Shown: one piece after another, positions 43,866 through 54,110 of the stretch
Layout: every line of letters begins with the position of its first letter
How positions within the stretch are numbered: position 1 is the first letter of the stretch
Source of the DNA: Hanleya hanleyi
Lineage: Eukaryota > Mollusca > Polyplacophora > Lepidopleurida > Hanleyidae
Direction of reading: 5' to 3'
Length of the DNA: 64,000 nucleotides
Assembly (NCBI GenBank): GCA_036873755.1
Contig: JAVTVY010036995.1
Coordinates: forward strand, 62,001-126,000
Translations under genes and position numbers: made by a program
The notes under the pieces: generated by a model
What the model was told of the DNA's origin: nothing
Database searches by the model: none
Seen by the model: only the letters and a program-made list of their open reading frames with translations

Positions 43866-44889
43866 TGTAGGCTATTCTAATTAGCAGACTACCATAAAAT
43901 AAACCAGAGTACACAGAGTTCAGTAGGAATATTAACGATTTATTTATTCCGATTCTATAAACAGGTATGTAGCATACAGATGAGATACAATGTACTTAAT
44001 GTGCAATGGGTGATGTTATATACCCTAAAACGGTGATCTTATGAACCCTATTAAACGGTGACCAACCAGTCTATTATGTTGCCATGATGTTATTGTCGTT
44101 GCATGTCTGATAGCAACCAACAGATCACATGGCCAGCAAATTTTATATGTGGTGCCTTGCCCATTCCATCATGTTGCTAGGAATTACTGACATCGACATA
44201 ACCAAAGAAAGATTATTCTCCTTGGAACACACTCCGAATAGCCTCAACATAATTGTTCAATCAATGAGTAGGTTTTACGGATCAATCCTGATTTCCAATA
44301 TTAAATCGCTTTTCATAATACACAGCAGATTAATAGATTTCCCAGGTTAAACCATACTTCCATCTTGGGCCGCTCTCTGAGAAATTCTGCTGTCAGACCC
44401 AAACTACGTTCGGCTTACCTCTGGCACATCACGAACGCAGTGGGTGCATCTCATGATGACCAGAACCGAACGGAGCCTGCACGCAACCCCGCTGCAAGAC
44501 TAATTATGTGGGACTATTCGCCTGGTTATAAAAACCTGCCCTCCCACACTAGCCTACCCACCTCACTGGGATGGCTCTATGACCATTTCACCTATTTCCT
44601 GTTTACAACTGATAAATACTGACCAGGTCATGTCACCTATACCTATCCTCTACATATACAGTATATACAGAAGATTTCCTTCTGGTCAACAGTATCGCCA
44701 CATAATTTAACACATCTAGATACAGGTTTTTACGTGTAAAAACATAGACCACCAATCACCAATCTGTATGGTGAAAGCTATATTTAACAGAACTCGGACA
44801 AAAAGCAAAATAAAGTACCAGTAACACTAAACTAATCAAAATATTAGGAAAATGACCTAACTATAATTATCAAAGTAATGCCGGTCACA
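43866..44889 (-). mobile_element. LTR copy 3 (5-prime LTR of the gag-bearing element)
   Basis: About 1,024 bp. On the minus strand it starts TGTGACCGGC and ends AGCCTACA, next to the primer-binding site. The right boundary abuts gypsy pol coding sequence. No clean target duplication is visible between the outer flanks (CGGTA at 40,569; GGTGC at 44,890), in keeping with later rearrangement. Confidence 0.85.
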
Positions 44890-45395
44890 GGTGCACCCCA
44901 GGTCGTATTCGTCTTTGGAAAATACGTTCCCGTAACCTCTCAGCAAATCAGCAACAGCTTTATGTTTGCCTGGTACCAGTCTGTGTACCATCTCATTGTA
45001 CAGGTCCCTAAGATGTGTCGGGACGTCCACTTTCTCCCTACTCTTAGGTCAGGGTACATCTGACGCTTGATATATCGGGTATGGGGTTAAGCATTTGGAT
45101 TCTACGGACTGCCTCAATGTTATCTTTTCGCAATCTTCTTCCATATTAAGGAGGACCTTAATATCAGGATCCACGTATTCTGCATATCCGACACATCTTT
45201 GATGTTAAATGGCCTTGAGCTCAGGGAAAGTGTTAAGTACGATGTTATTGGTACTCTCGGCATCAACAAAACATAAAGCTATAACGAGGGAAGGATTCTC
45301 TGTAAACTCTGGTGAATCTTCCAAACGATTTGTCAGAGGTTCAATAGCGACCACATTTGTTTGATTTGGAGGTAAATACATTGTGTTGCTACAAA
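44890..45395 (-). pseudogene. Ty3/gypsy pol relic 2, upstream half (protease-RT linker)
   Basis: Read leftward from 45,395: MYLPPNQTNVVAIEPLTNRL, EFTENPSLVIALCFVD, a stop, then blocks in shifting frames, NMEEDCEKITLRQ, PDLRVGRKW, YNEMVHRLVPGKHKAVADLL and YGNVFSKDEYDLGC, ending at LTR 3. The plus-strand relic at 34,140-34,400 has the same order. Continuation is found across the LTR element at 40,569. Confidence 0.8.
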
Positions 45396-45849
45396 GTGTA
45401 ATTGGTTAGATGATCGTTCTAGTTGTCTATCCAGTTATTATGATATAACGTTCGCCGTTGTTCTTTAACTGCAAGTTTATTCACAAATCTTGGCGAGCAG
45501 TTTTGTCGATGGTCGCCATTTTTGCCAAGAGATCAATCAGGAGGTTTCGCTTTCGACCAGTTCTAGTTGTATTTTAAAGTAAGTTTCTCTTAGCTTAACT
45601 TCTGGTGCACGACCTTCGTAACACAGAGGTTATGCAAAGGTCGCCGGTGAACTGTAACAGACGGGACACACGAATTTTATTTACTTTGCTTTGAGGCGAA
45701 AACCAAAAACATTCACCCTTCGATGAAATAACAAAGGGAGACTACTAATGGCACTCTCATGACGAAAACACCCTTGGTACCGAACGGAGATATTCTAACA
45801 CAGGGTAAATCAATAGCATAAAGCTCGGGATAATATTTCGAGGTAAAAA
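45396..45849. other. Stretch without recognised features
   Basis: It could be further protease or gag of relic 2, but I recognise no motif. Confidence 0.35.
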
Positions 45850-46230
45850 TAAATCTCGATAAGGGACAATTAAACACAATAGGTCAAGGTGGAGGGGAGG
45901 GGATGCCGGCGTACTGAGAAGAAATCATATAATACCACAGGCCAATTTTCTAACTGCACATTTGAAAACATTACAAAAACAAAAACTGATCCCTGTGATG
46001 ATCTGTATCTCAGTGACACTTTTATTGTAACTGTTCATGTGACCATCTTGAAAGACATGACCACGACATGACCATGACCACACCGGCTTGAGCGGTAGTA
46101 GTTACAAATATCCAAGAGCAATGATGTAATAGCAGCCCTATCAAGCCATCTAATGGAAATTGATGAACTACGGGACCGTTTGATGAAAGAAAGGCCCCAA
46201 CGGGGAAAATGTTAGTATACTGCAAGTCAT
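45850..46230 (-). repeat. Family B, copy 5
   Basis: It matches copies 3 and 4 (AATTAAACACAATAGGTCAA, GATGCCGGCGTACTGAGAAG, TGATCCCTGTGATGATCTGT). It contains a local duplication around CATGACCACGACATGACCA. Confidence 0.7.
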
Positions 46231-47741
46231 TACTTCACCAGCGTACAAAGTCAGCCATCCCACATCGAGCCAACCAAGCTAGAGAGGTTATGCATAAGTT
46301 GTCTCCCTTGATATGATGAGCTTTCCGTGCAGGAATTGTCTGCCTTGATGTGATAAGAAATATCAATTACAGAATTTGCCTTCCTTGACCCAACAGCAGC
46401 ACCCATTCCATTCTAGATACTGCGGCAGACTTACTACAGCAGCCCGAACACTGAAAATCTTACAACATTTTCATCTATACCCGTGAGAGCGTTTTATTTT
46501 CATCTATGTTTAGTTGTGAAATATATATACGGTATTATTGATGTTTATCCTGGTATATTGGTTCAGTTAGTCCAAGGGCCTTGGTCGAAATTGGTACCAG
46601 CTAATAGGTGGTCAATGGTAATGATGGCTTTCAAATAGGTATATTTATCCGGAGATGGAATCTACATGTATCTGTGATAGCAGATTTTTCACCCCTTGCA
46701 TGTACATTTGATGACGCTTTTCTGCTGTTTTTCCCGATTCTGCCGACACCACGATTCGTTGTTTGACTTTAAAGAGGTATTTAAATATAGTTTTTACTCA
46801 TATGTGATAACAGATGTAAATCGACAGATCAGGAGTAGTTTTAACAGATGTTCTGAACCCTACCCCTTTCCCTAATTTGATACCAAACTTGGGGGTGGGG
46901 GAGTGAAGTATGGTCTCCTGAATATTTTTATTATTCTAGCTGCTGGTTTAGTTTCCGGCTATTCAAACATGTTTGATGAATCATGTATCTCACGTAATAC
47001 TCTGATGACGCCACAGTGACCTAATAACGCGAGAAATTAATATTTCCATTTGAATTTTTGTCTATTTTCCATTCGATTTTTTCCTCGATTTCTGCTGGTA
47101 TCACCTGAGATGGCAGATTACGTTGATGGTTCTCCAAAGGGTATTTATATGTAGATGTCCCCCATGTCTTATCTCAACAAATCGGTAACTCAAGGGTAGT
47201 TTCCGAAACCCAATTTTCTGAAACGGACGGACAAAACTCCCACGGACAAAACCCACAGGAAACAAAAAACCCATATTTTTCTAAGCCACTTCAACAAGAA
47301 AAAGATTAAGACATGATAAATGATAACATCTGAAGACAATGTTATTTCATATTGTATGGGGTTTTTTTGTTTTTTTTTTGGTTGGCGGATATGGATCAGT
47401 TGGACGCTAGCTTTGCCTATCAGGCGAAAATCGACGAGTGCAAAGTGCTGATGTTATTCCCGGTCATGCGATCAATGTTTCCGGTGACACTCTTTTGGGC
47501 ATTCGCGTCGTCTTGTTAAACCATATTCTGTCGGAGATGTCAGGTTTGGCAGCAGATGGAGACTGATGGTGGTGATACTATACGTAGAAGTGTGAGCTGA
47601 CTGCGACTGTGGAGAAAACTCCAATATCCTGTTGCGAAGAGGTCGGTTGGAAGTAAGGGAGGTGAGACAGTCCAGACTTGAAGTGCGGAGAAGTGAGGAA
47701 GGTGAGAAGGCGCAGACTGAGGAGAAGGTGCAGACTGTGGA
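46231..47741. other. Stretch without recognised features
   Basis: T-run at 47,361-47,380. From 47,590 to 47,741 the plus strand is rich in GAAGG/GCAGACTG-like purine words with loose direct repeats. This continues after the TIR element at 48,733. No gene is identified. Confidence 0.4.
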
Positions 47742-48732
47742 CAAGGGCGTAGACAAGTTGTGAAGTTTGGGGGGGCTTAGGGGGAGAGTCTGAGAGGGGG
47801 GTCTCCCCCCTCGCAGCGTAGATTTTTTTTTTATAAATTGATGGTAAATTGGCGCTCACTGGGAGCATTTGAGCGGTAAAAGTTGAACTTGTTTTTTGCG
47901 AAAATCTCTATAACAGTGGCGATCACTGCACTGATATACAAGGTGAAATGATCGTTCAATCCGGGGTTTGCACTATATTAATTCAAGTTATTTCTTAGAT
48001 AATACTATTTTGCCTAGATAGCAGGGGCGGGGTTTTGATGCGTGGTTGACCGCATGAGTTCTTGTGGTCGTTCTGAAGTTGCCAAACTTATCAAAAATGT
48101 AAACTTAGGGGTCCTTTCTCGGAATAGTAGCGAAAAGTATCCATATTCATCATATTTACACCAGTTAAATAGTGATTTTGTGTCTGGGTTAGATTTTTTA
48201 CCTATATATTTCTAGGGTTTCTCTGTGAAAATTATTCGAGAGTTCGTATCTCTCGTTTGTGAATAAATAAATACGGAACAAATGACTGGGATCTCAATTA
48301 AAAAAAAGTTTATGGTGAAAAAGTTCTGAAAAAAAACTTTTCAGCCAACGTGTTGACCTTTTTCCTCCAAATGGGCGATATTTGATTGAATTGGAGCACA
48401 TTATTCGTTTCTCGGAGAAAATCACACGGGATCTTTGAGTCCGATATCGCCAAACTGTTGCGTTGTTCTCTGACCGATTACAATTATTCTAGTCCTTCTG
48501 GTAAGCATTGTTGATTTTACTTCCCCTGTAATATGCAACAATTGATAAAGATATGTGACAGGCTAAACATTTACTTCTCTGCTATGTTTCCTTTTTGTTT
48601 CTTTCTTGCTTTCTTTCCTTTTTTCTCCCTTTTTGTTTTTTTTTTTCTTTTCTTTTTGTTATTTTTTTTTGACGGACGCCAATATTTGGGGGGGCTGAAG
48701 CCCCCCCAAGCCCCCCCTTGTCTACGCCCTTG
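47742..48732. mobile_element. 991-bp TIR element with 5-bp target duplication
   Basis: Termini CAAGGGCGTAGACAAG and CTTGTCTACGCCCTTG are perfect 16-bp inverted repeats. GTGGA is present just outside both ends (47,737-47,741 and 48,733-48,737). Inside each end is a run of G or C of about seven bases in opposite orientation (GGGGGGGCTTAGGGGG at the left, CCCCCCCAAGCCCCCCC at the right), with further G/C runs at 47,794-47,812. The interior holds T-rich low-complexity DNA (48,590-48,670) and no transposase, so it is non-autonomous. The superfamily is not identified. Confidence 0.8.
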
Positions 48733-48737
48733 GTGGA

Positions 48738-49017
48738 AGTTGTGCGTAAAGGCTAGATGATTGTTGAAGTCGTGTGTGATGTGTCAAAGTTATGCAGAAA
48801 AGTGAGCAGAGAAGAAATGGATGTTAGAGATCCAGACCATTTAGAGGGTTAGTCTAAACATCATGTGCGGACTCCTCGTCCCACTGGTTCAAAGAAGAAG
48901 ATGATCTCTTGTCTCGAGAGGAAACAGTGTAAGATTCTTCAGATCGTGAATTCACTAAAAAGCTACAAAGAAGCTAGATTGTGTTTTTGAACAACGATAA
49001 TGATGTTATGGCAGAGG
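48738..49017. other. Continuation of host sequence after the TIR element
   Basis: It joins the purine-rich stretch that ends at 47,741. Short frames occur but none is convincing. Confidence 0.3.
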
Positions 49018-49150
49018 GTTCATATTTTACGTAAGAATCACGAGACAATGCATACAATAGCCAAGTCTGGGGACAACAATGTGTCTAGACCTGTGCTTTT
49101 TCAATGACACAAAGACAAAGTACAATAGTTCCTACATGAAGTATCGATCC
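49018..49150. repeat. Dispersed repeat D, copy 2
   Basis: It matches 11,944-12,090 in the same orientation, with the highest identity from AATCACGAGACAATGC to GTGTCTAGAC. Confidence 0.7.
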
Positions 49151-49544
49151 AGTAGAGAGAGACGTTCTTAGAAGTGTTTATAAAGTGCCCGAGTCGGCAA
49201 AACATGAAAGAATTATTTGAGGACGAGTGTGCGGTCCGCTTTGCTAAGTATATGGACATGGTGGTTGATTTGAAAGGGCACCTGGCGAAGAAACATTGAA
49301 GAAGAAAGTCTCACAAGAGATTGTTTGACAACGATTGATTAATGATGTAATTTTTGTTATTAGATATATGTACTCTCATTACGTTTAGAGTATTTATTGG
49401 TAATGTTCTTTGATATAATTTGAGCTTGTCGATATATAGCTGAATTATTGCTGAACGCGAGATTAAATCTAATTATCTCTATCCCTTGTACTGCATGCCA
49501 GATCACTCTTTAAGAACTGGAAAACACACAAGGGGTCGTAATTG

Positions 49545-49655
49545 GGAGCGATATGCAAGAGGTGGGAAAAATTGACAACATCTGGCGACTAAAAAGCAAC
49601 CATATGACACTACAGGAAAGCTTTCCTCGGCACCTAACATTCAGACCCAAGATTA
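49545..49655 (+). repeat. Family F, copy 3, directly upstream of a family P fragment
   Basis: It shares GCGATATGCAAGAGGTGGGA with 13,670 and GGAAAGCTTTCCTCGG with the complement of 5,600. Its contact with RT sequence suggests that family F is the upstream part of family P or of a relative. Confidence 0.55.
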
Positions 49656-49878
49656 TTCAGATTATTTCAAAGCCCGTTCCTTCTCATTCACCAAACGCTA
49701 TATAGACGATCTTCTTGCTGTGGATATTAATCGCTATATAAACGAAGCAATGAAGGATATATATCCACCATCACTGGATTTGAAGGAAACTACAGATGAC
49801 CCTAGCGGCACATCTTATTTAGAACCTATATCTATATACGAGCGTAGCGTGCAAGATCAATGGCGTTACATTTGGTAA
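49656..49878 (+). pseudogene. Family P RT fragment with intact YIDD and internal deletion
   Basis: One open frame reads FKARSFSFTKRYIDDLLAVD, NEAMKDIYPPSLDLKETTDD, SGTSYLEPISIY, then jumps directly to ERSVQDQWRYIW and a TAA. The whole thumb between LEPISIY and ERSVQD (about 100 codons in the 39,156 copy) is missing without loss of frame. The catalytic motif is intact. Confidence 0.85.
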
Positions 49879-50275
49879 CTTGTGTCTAATCCCACTTAAC
49901 TCGGGGCTAGGGGCCGTATGAACCTCTGTATTTCAAGATCCTGATAGTGTTCATATGAACAGTCACAATCAAAGCTTGTCTGAGATACATAATGCTCTAG
50001 ATAACAACTTTACAACGTATATCATATGGATTAAAAATACTGATCAGCGATACGGATTTGATATTTTTGGAACATCACGATGTCTTGCTGGCATCATTGA
50101 AAACTGTTGACCGCTTCTGTCTTGCAGGAAATTAGCCTAGTTTTATGCATACTATGATTTATCCTTTTAATTTGGTGCTAATGTTATTATACGAATTAGG
50201 TCTTTGGATTATGAACACAGAAATTCTTTAATGGACGAAGGCTGAATATTGAATGACGGACTAGACGCTTGCATT
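49879..50275 (+). mobile_element. Family P 3-prime tail, plus strand
   Basis: A full-length tail from the stop region (CCCACTTAACTCGGGGCTAG) to GACTAGACGCTTGCATTG, moderately diverged from 6,345-6,745. Confidence 0.75.
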
Positions 50276-50283
50276 GTATTCCC

Positions 50284-50391
50284 TCAATTCGTTGGAGCGA
50301 GTCTACGGGTGTAGGGCTCAACCTTCCCTCAGGTAGTTGGAGCAAGTCTATGGATGTAGGGCTCAACCTTCCCTCAAGTCGTTGCCTGTTG
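50284..50391. repeat. 54-bp direct duplication
   Basis: TCGTTGGAGCGAGTCTACGG at the start of unit 1 recurs as TAGTTGGAGCAAGTCTATGG in unit 2, each ending GTAGGGCTCAACCTTCCCTC. A few transitions separate the units. Confidence 0.85.
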
Positions 50392-50399
50392 CTGCACTG

Positions 50400-51040
50400 G
50401 TCCTGCCCGGTCCTGCTTGATGAGGAATTAATACTGTCCCGGTGCCGCCCTGGCACTGTCTCGGTGCTGTCCTGTCACTGCTCCGGCGCTGCCCCAACAC
50501 TGTCCTGACACTGTCTCAACACTGTTCCGGTGCGGCCCTAGCACTGTCCTGGCGCTGCGCCGACACTGTCCCAACACTGTCCCGGTGCTGCTCTGGCACT
50601 GTCTCAACACTGTCCTGGCACTGCCCCAACACTGTCCCGGTGCTGCCCTGGCACTGTACTGGCGCTGTCCTGGCGCTGCCCTGACACTGTCCAAACACTG
50701 TCCTGGCACTGTCCCAACACTATCGCAGTGCTGCCCCGGCACTGTCCTGTCGCTGCCCCGGCACTGTCTCTGCGCTGTCCTGGCACTGCCTCGACATCGA
50801 CAAAACACTGTCCCGGCGCTGTCCTGGCACTGTCCCGGCGCTGCCTTGACCCTGCCTTGGTGCTGTACTGGCACTCTCCCGGCGCTATCATGAAACTGTC
50901 TTGTTGCTGCCCTGGCACTACCCGACACTGCCCCAACACTGTCCCAGTGATGCCCTTGCATTGTATCTGCGCTGTCCTGGCGCTGTCCCAACACTGCGAC
51001 CACACTCTCCTGGTACTGTATCGGTCCTACCTGGCGATGC
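50400..51040. repeat. GC-rich minisatellite, 15-18-bp words
   Basis: About 36 degenerate copies of words such as CACTGTCCTGGCGCTG and CACTGTCCCAACACTG. The array is GC-rich in an AT-rich context. Frames of 60-191 codons open on both strands and several phases because the word length is close to a multiple of three; none is a credible protein. Confidence 0.9.
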
Positions 51041-51600
51041 CATAGCTTTGTCGTATATCTATAATATTTTATGGGACGTTATATTAAATATGTTGGGGAC
51101 CTGGCTTTAATTTAGTGTCAGTCGTACACTTCTTCCCGGGATTGTACACCCTCTACCGGTGAAACGACTTGTACTGTCCCTACTTTTAAAGCTAAATCAG
51201 AAAATACGCGGCTTTCTGCTGGCTGACCTTCACAGGGGCATCAAAGATGTCTAAGTTCCAATCAAGTTTGCAGGCAAACGTTGTAAACGATGTCGTATCA
51301 TGAATATTAAAGCGTAGATATATGGTCACATCAGCAAATGGGAAGTACATGTAGCTTCATTTTCAAGTTTGCAAGGGGCAGAAATTGTATGAAATGACCG
51401 GTGCTCGTTCTTTGGAAATGTCTCACAGAAGATTTCATAATGAACCTATTGACGATGTTTTTACTTTTATTGCAAGAGGTCGGACATATTCCGTCATGTT
51501 GAAGGAGGAGGGGGAGCCTAAAACTTGGAGACAGATTTGCAAAATCTCATGTTATTGATGGAAATTACCAGGAAGCAATATTTACAGCTTACGGCTAACT
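51041..51600. other. Stretch without recognised features
   Basis: No gene or shared repeat was identified. Confidence 0.4.
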
Positions 51601-51762
51601 GATTTTGTACCATGGTACAAAATAATCATAGGCATCCTATAAATACGATTTATGGCAGGCTTGGCATTTTTATCCCATGGTACAAAATAATTATAGGCAT
51701 CCGATAAATACGAATTATGGCAGGCTTTGCTATTTTATCCCATGGTACAAAATAATTGTAGG
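51601..51762. repeat. 65-bp satellite, left block
   Basis: CCATGG landmarks at 51,610, 51,675 and 51,740 mark a 65-bp period. The unit contains AATTATAGGCATCC, TAAATACGAATTATGGCAGG and TTATCCCATGGTACAAAAT. The same satellite, same orientation, resumes at 61,962, so all DNA between is inserted. Confidence 0.9.
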
Positions 51763-51795
51763 AGTGAGTGAGTGAGTGAGTGAGTGAATATGATA
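51763..51795 (+). mobile_element. Head of a (GTGA)n SINE
   Basis: AGTGAGTGAGTGAGTGAGTG then AATATGATA. The rest of the SINE lies at 61,767-61,961, beyond the foldback element. A (GTGA)n head is characteristic of a SINE type I recall from mollusc genomes. Confidence 0.65.
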
Positions 51796-52344
51796 CACTC
51801 TTAAAACGCAAATGTTAGATTTAACATCTAGAGTATTGGAGGAGGGATTAAAGCATTTAGAAAGTGTTGTTTCACCACTTTTTAAGTGCTGGATGCAACA
51901 GCTTAAATGTTGCATTTAACACTTGAAAGTGGTGAGTAGTATAGAAAGGTGATTTAAGGTAACATTTTCCAGGGAGGTAACTCTCTGTGGCGACAGGTGG
52001 CGTTGTTGAGGTCACGGGGAGGTCAAGTGCACTATAGTTCCGACAGGGGGCGCCACCAGCCCAAGAGACCAAAAAGCTACCTCCGTACACAGAAGAGTTC
52101 CAATTTTTGCAGGGTATGTAATCCTCCGCGGTGATGCGGTCTGGTGGTGATGCGATCTGCCTCAGCGAAGAGAAAATAGTCCTAAAAACGTGGGGAGCCG
52201 GGTAAAAATTCTCCAGACTTCAAATACGCTGCATGGACGAATTGGGTCGAGTGAAGCTCGCCTTCAGTCATGTCATGGGTGTTTTCATAGAAAAAAAATT
52301 AAATAAATAAATAAATAAAAAGCGGAAAACGGACTCCTACAAAT
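51796..52344 (+). repeat. Terminal part of left arm
   Basis: Mirrors 61,316-61,766. Paired landmarks include TAACATTTTCCAGGGAGGTA, GACCTCCCCGTGACCTCAAC (complement) and CATGACATGACTGAA (complement). The left copy has an extra about 65 bp around 52,055-52,120 and an extra small palindrome near 51,880-51,925 (CACCACTTT/AAAGTGGTG). An A-rich AAAT repeat lies at 52,299-52,318. Confidence 0.8.
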
Positions 52345-53090
52345 ATATGTATTATACAATATACGGGGAATGCCTGTATGGGTATATCCCTATACTGGCT
52401 ATAGGGGTATAGGTCCATCCTGGGAAAATTTTTGTGGGGTTTACCATGGGTTGTTTGGTTTTGGTTTTCTCGTCTCGCCAAGAAAAACACGATGGGAGGG
52501 GTCCCGGAGCTAAGCGGTGAAATTTTTCGAAAAGTACGGGGTAGGTCTGTATATAGCCCCATACTGGCTATGGGGGTATAGGTCCAACCTGGGAAATTTT
52601 TTGTGGGCTTTACTATGGGTTGTTTGGTCTTGTTTTTCCCGGAGCGAAACGGTGAAATTTTTGGAAAAGTACCGGGTAGGTCTGTATATAGCCCCATACT
52701 GGCCATGGGGGTATAGGTCCATCCTGGGAATTTTTTTGTGGGCTTTGCTATGGGTTGTTTGGTCTTGTTTTTCTCATCTCGCCAAGAAAAACACGATGGG
52801 AGGGGTCTCGGAGGTAAGCGGTGACATTTTTCGAAAAGTATCGGGTAGGTCTGTATATAGGCCCATATAGCCCCATACTGGCTATGGAGGTATAGGTCCA
52901 TCCTGGGAAATTTTTTGTGGGCTTTACTATGGGTTGTTTGGTCTTGTTTTTCACGTCTCGTCATTTAGAACACGTTGGGAAGGGCCTCGAAGCTAAACGG
53001 TTAACTTTTTTTTAAAAGTACCGGGTAGGTCTGTATATAGGCCCATATAGGCCTACTGGCTATGGGGGTATAGATCCATACTGGGTGGAC
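52345..53090 (+). repeat. Module A array, left arm
   Basis: About four units are marked by GGTCTGTATATAG at about 52,542, 52,678, 52,847 and 53,027. Each contains ACTGGCTATGGGGGTATAGG, TTTGTGGGCTTTACTATGGG and AAAAGTACCGGGTAGG. Frames of 70-221 codons on the minus strand are products of the repeat. Confidence 0.85.
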
Positions 53091-54110
53091 GTTTTGGGGT
53101 CTAGGTGAGCCCCTGGTGGACCTATGGTGTCGTATGAGGTTTTATTTTGAAGCTCTCGTGAAGGAGCATCCGACTGGGCTAATGTATCGTCCGTTTTTAA
53201 TATTCTGCGCATGCGCAGTCTGGCCGTGTTATAGAAATCCGGCATTTTGGGGGGTGCGTGGGGGTGTGTTTAGGGTAGAGATGGACCACTATGGGTCCAA
53301 AAGGATCGTGGGAGGTGTCCAAGTGAAGCTTGTGTGGGGTAGAGTCAGCATGGCGTGTTTTATATTGCAAGTCGCGTCAATCTGCGCATGCGCAGTTGGA
53401 TGTAGTAAGTAAAGTGGCCATTTTGGGGGGTGCGTGGAGGTGGATTTGGGGTAGAGCGGGACCATCTTGGTCCGAATGCGTCGTGGGAGGTGTCATTTTG
53501 TAGCTCTTGGGGGTGTAGACCCCGATTGGAGGGCTGTCCCCAGCATCTGTGACGTCACCGGTGACGTCATCAGTAGGAGTAGTAACGAAAGTGGACATTT
53601 TGGGGCAGTGAAGGAAGGTGTTTGGGGTAGAGAGGGACCATTCTTGGTCCGCATGCGTTGTGGGAGGTGTCATTTTGTAGTTCTCGGGGTGTACATCCCG
53701 ATTTGAGGGATGTTCACGTCATCGGTGACGTCATCAGTACGAGTAGTAGCGAAAGTGGGCATTTTGGGGTAGTGAAGGAAGGTATTTGGTGTAGAGAGGG
53801 ACCATCCTTGGTCCGAATGCGTCGTGGAAGGTGTCATTTTGTAGTTCTCGGGGTGTAGACCCGATTTGCGGTGTGTCCACAGCATCTGTGACGTCATCTG
53901 TGACGTCATCAGTAGGAGTAGTAGCCAAAGTGGGCATTTTGGGGCAGTAAAGGAAGGTGTATGGTGTAGAGATGGACTCATCCTTGGTCCGAATGGACCG
54001 TGTGGGGTATCAGTGTGAAGCTCTCGTGGGTCAGACTGGTTTGTTTTCATTGGAACTCGCGCCAATCGGCGCATGCGCAGTTGGCCAGTGGGTTTTCCCC
54101 GTCGTTCCTC
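53091..54110 (+). repeat. Module B array, left arm, outer block
   Basis: About six units of 165-190 bp contain TGGACCATCCTTGGTCCGAA, GTCATTTTGTAG, TGACGTCATCAGTAGGAGTA and AAAGTGGGCATTTTGGGG. Five perfect TGACGTCA sites and three TGCGCATGCGCA-type palindromes (about 53,206, 53,382 and a variant at 54,068) lie here. Confidence 0.9.

Noticed and set aside
40834..44622. Recurrent 73- to 85-codon frames (MASKFYMWCLAHS..., MGRSLRNSAVRPK...) as conserved genes
   Set aside because: They recur because they lie in LTR copies 1-3; sense of the element is the other strand.
50428..51005. Frames of 191 and 133 codons (Gln/Arg/Ser-rich) and the opposite-strand Cys/Pro/Leu-rich frames
   Set aside because: All arise from the GC-rich minisatellite and occur simultaneously on both strands.
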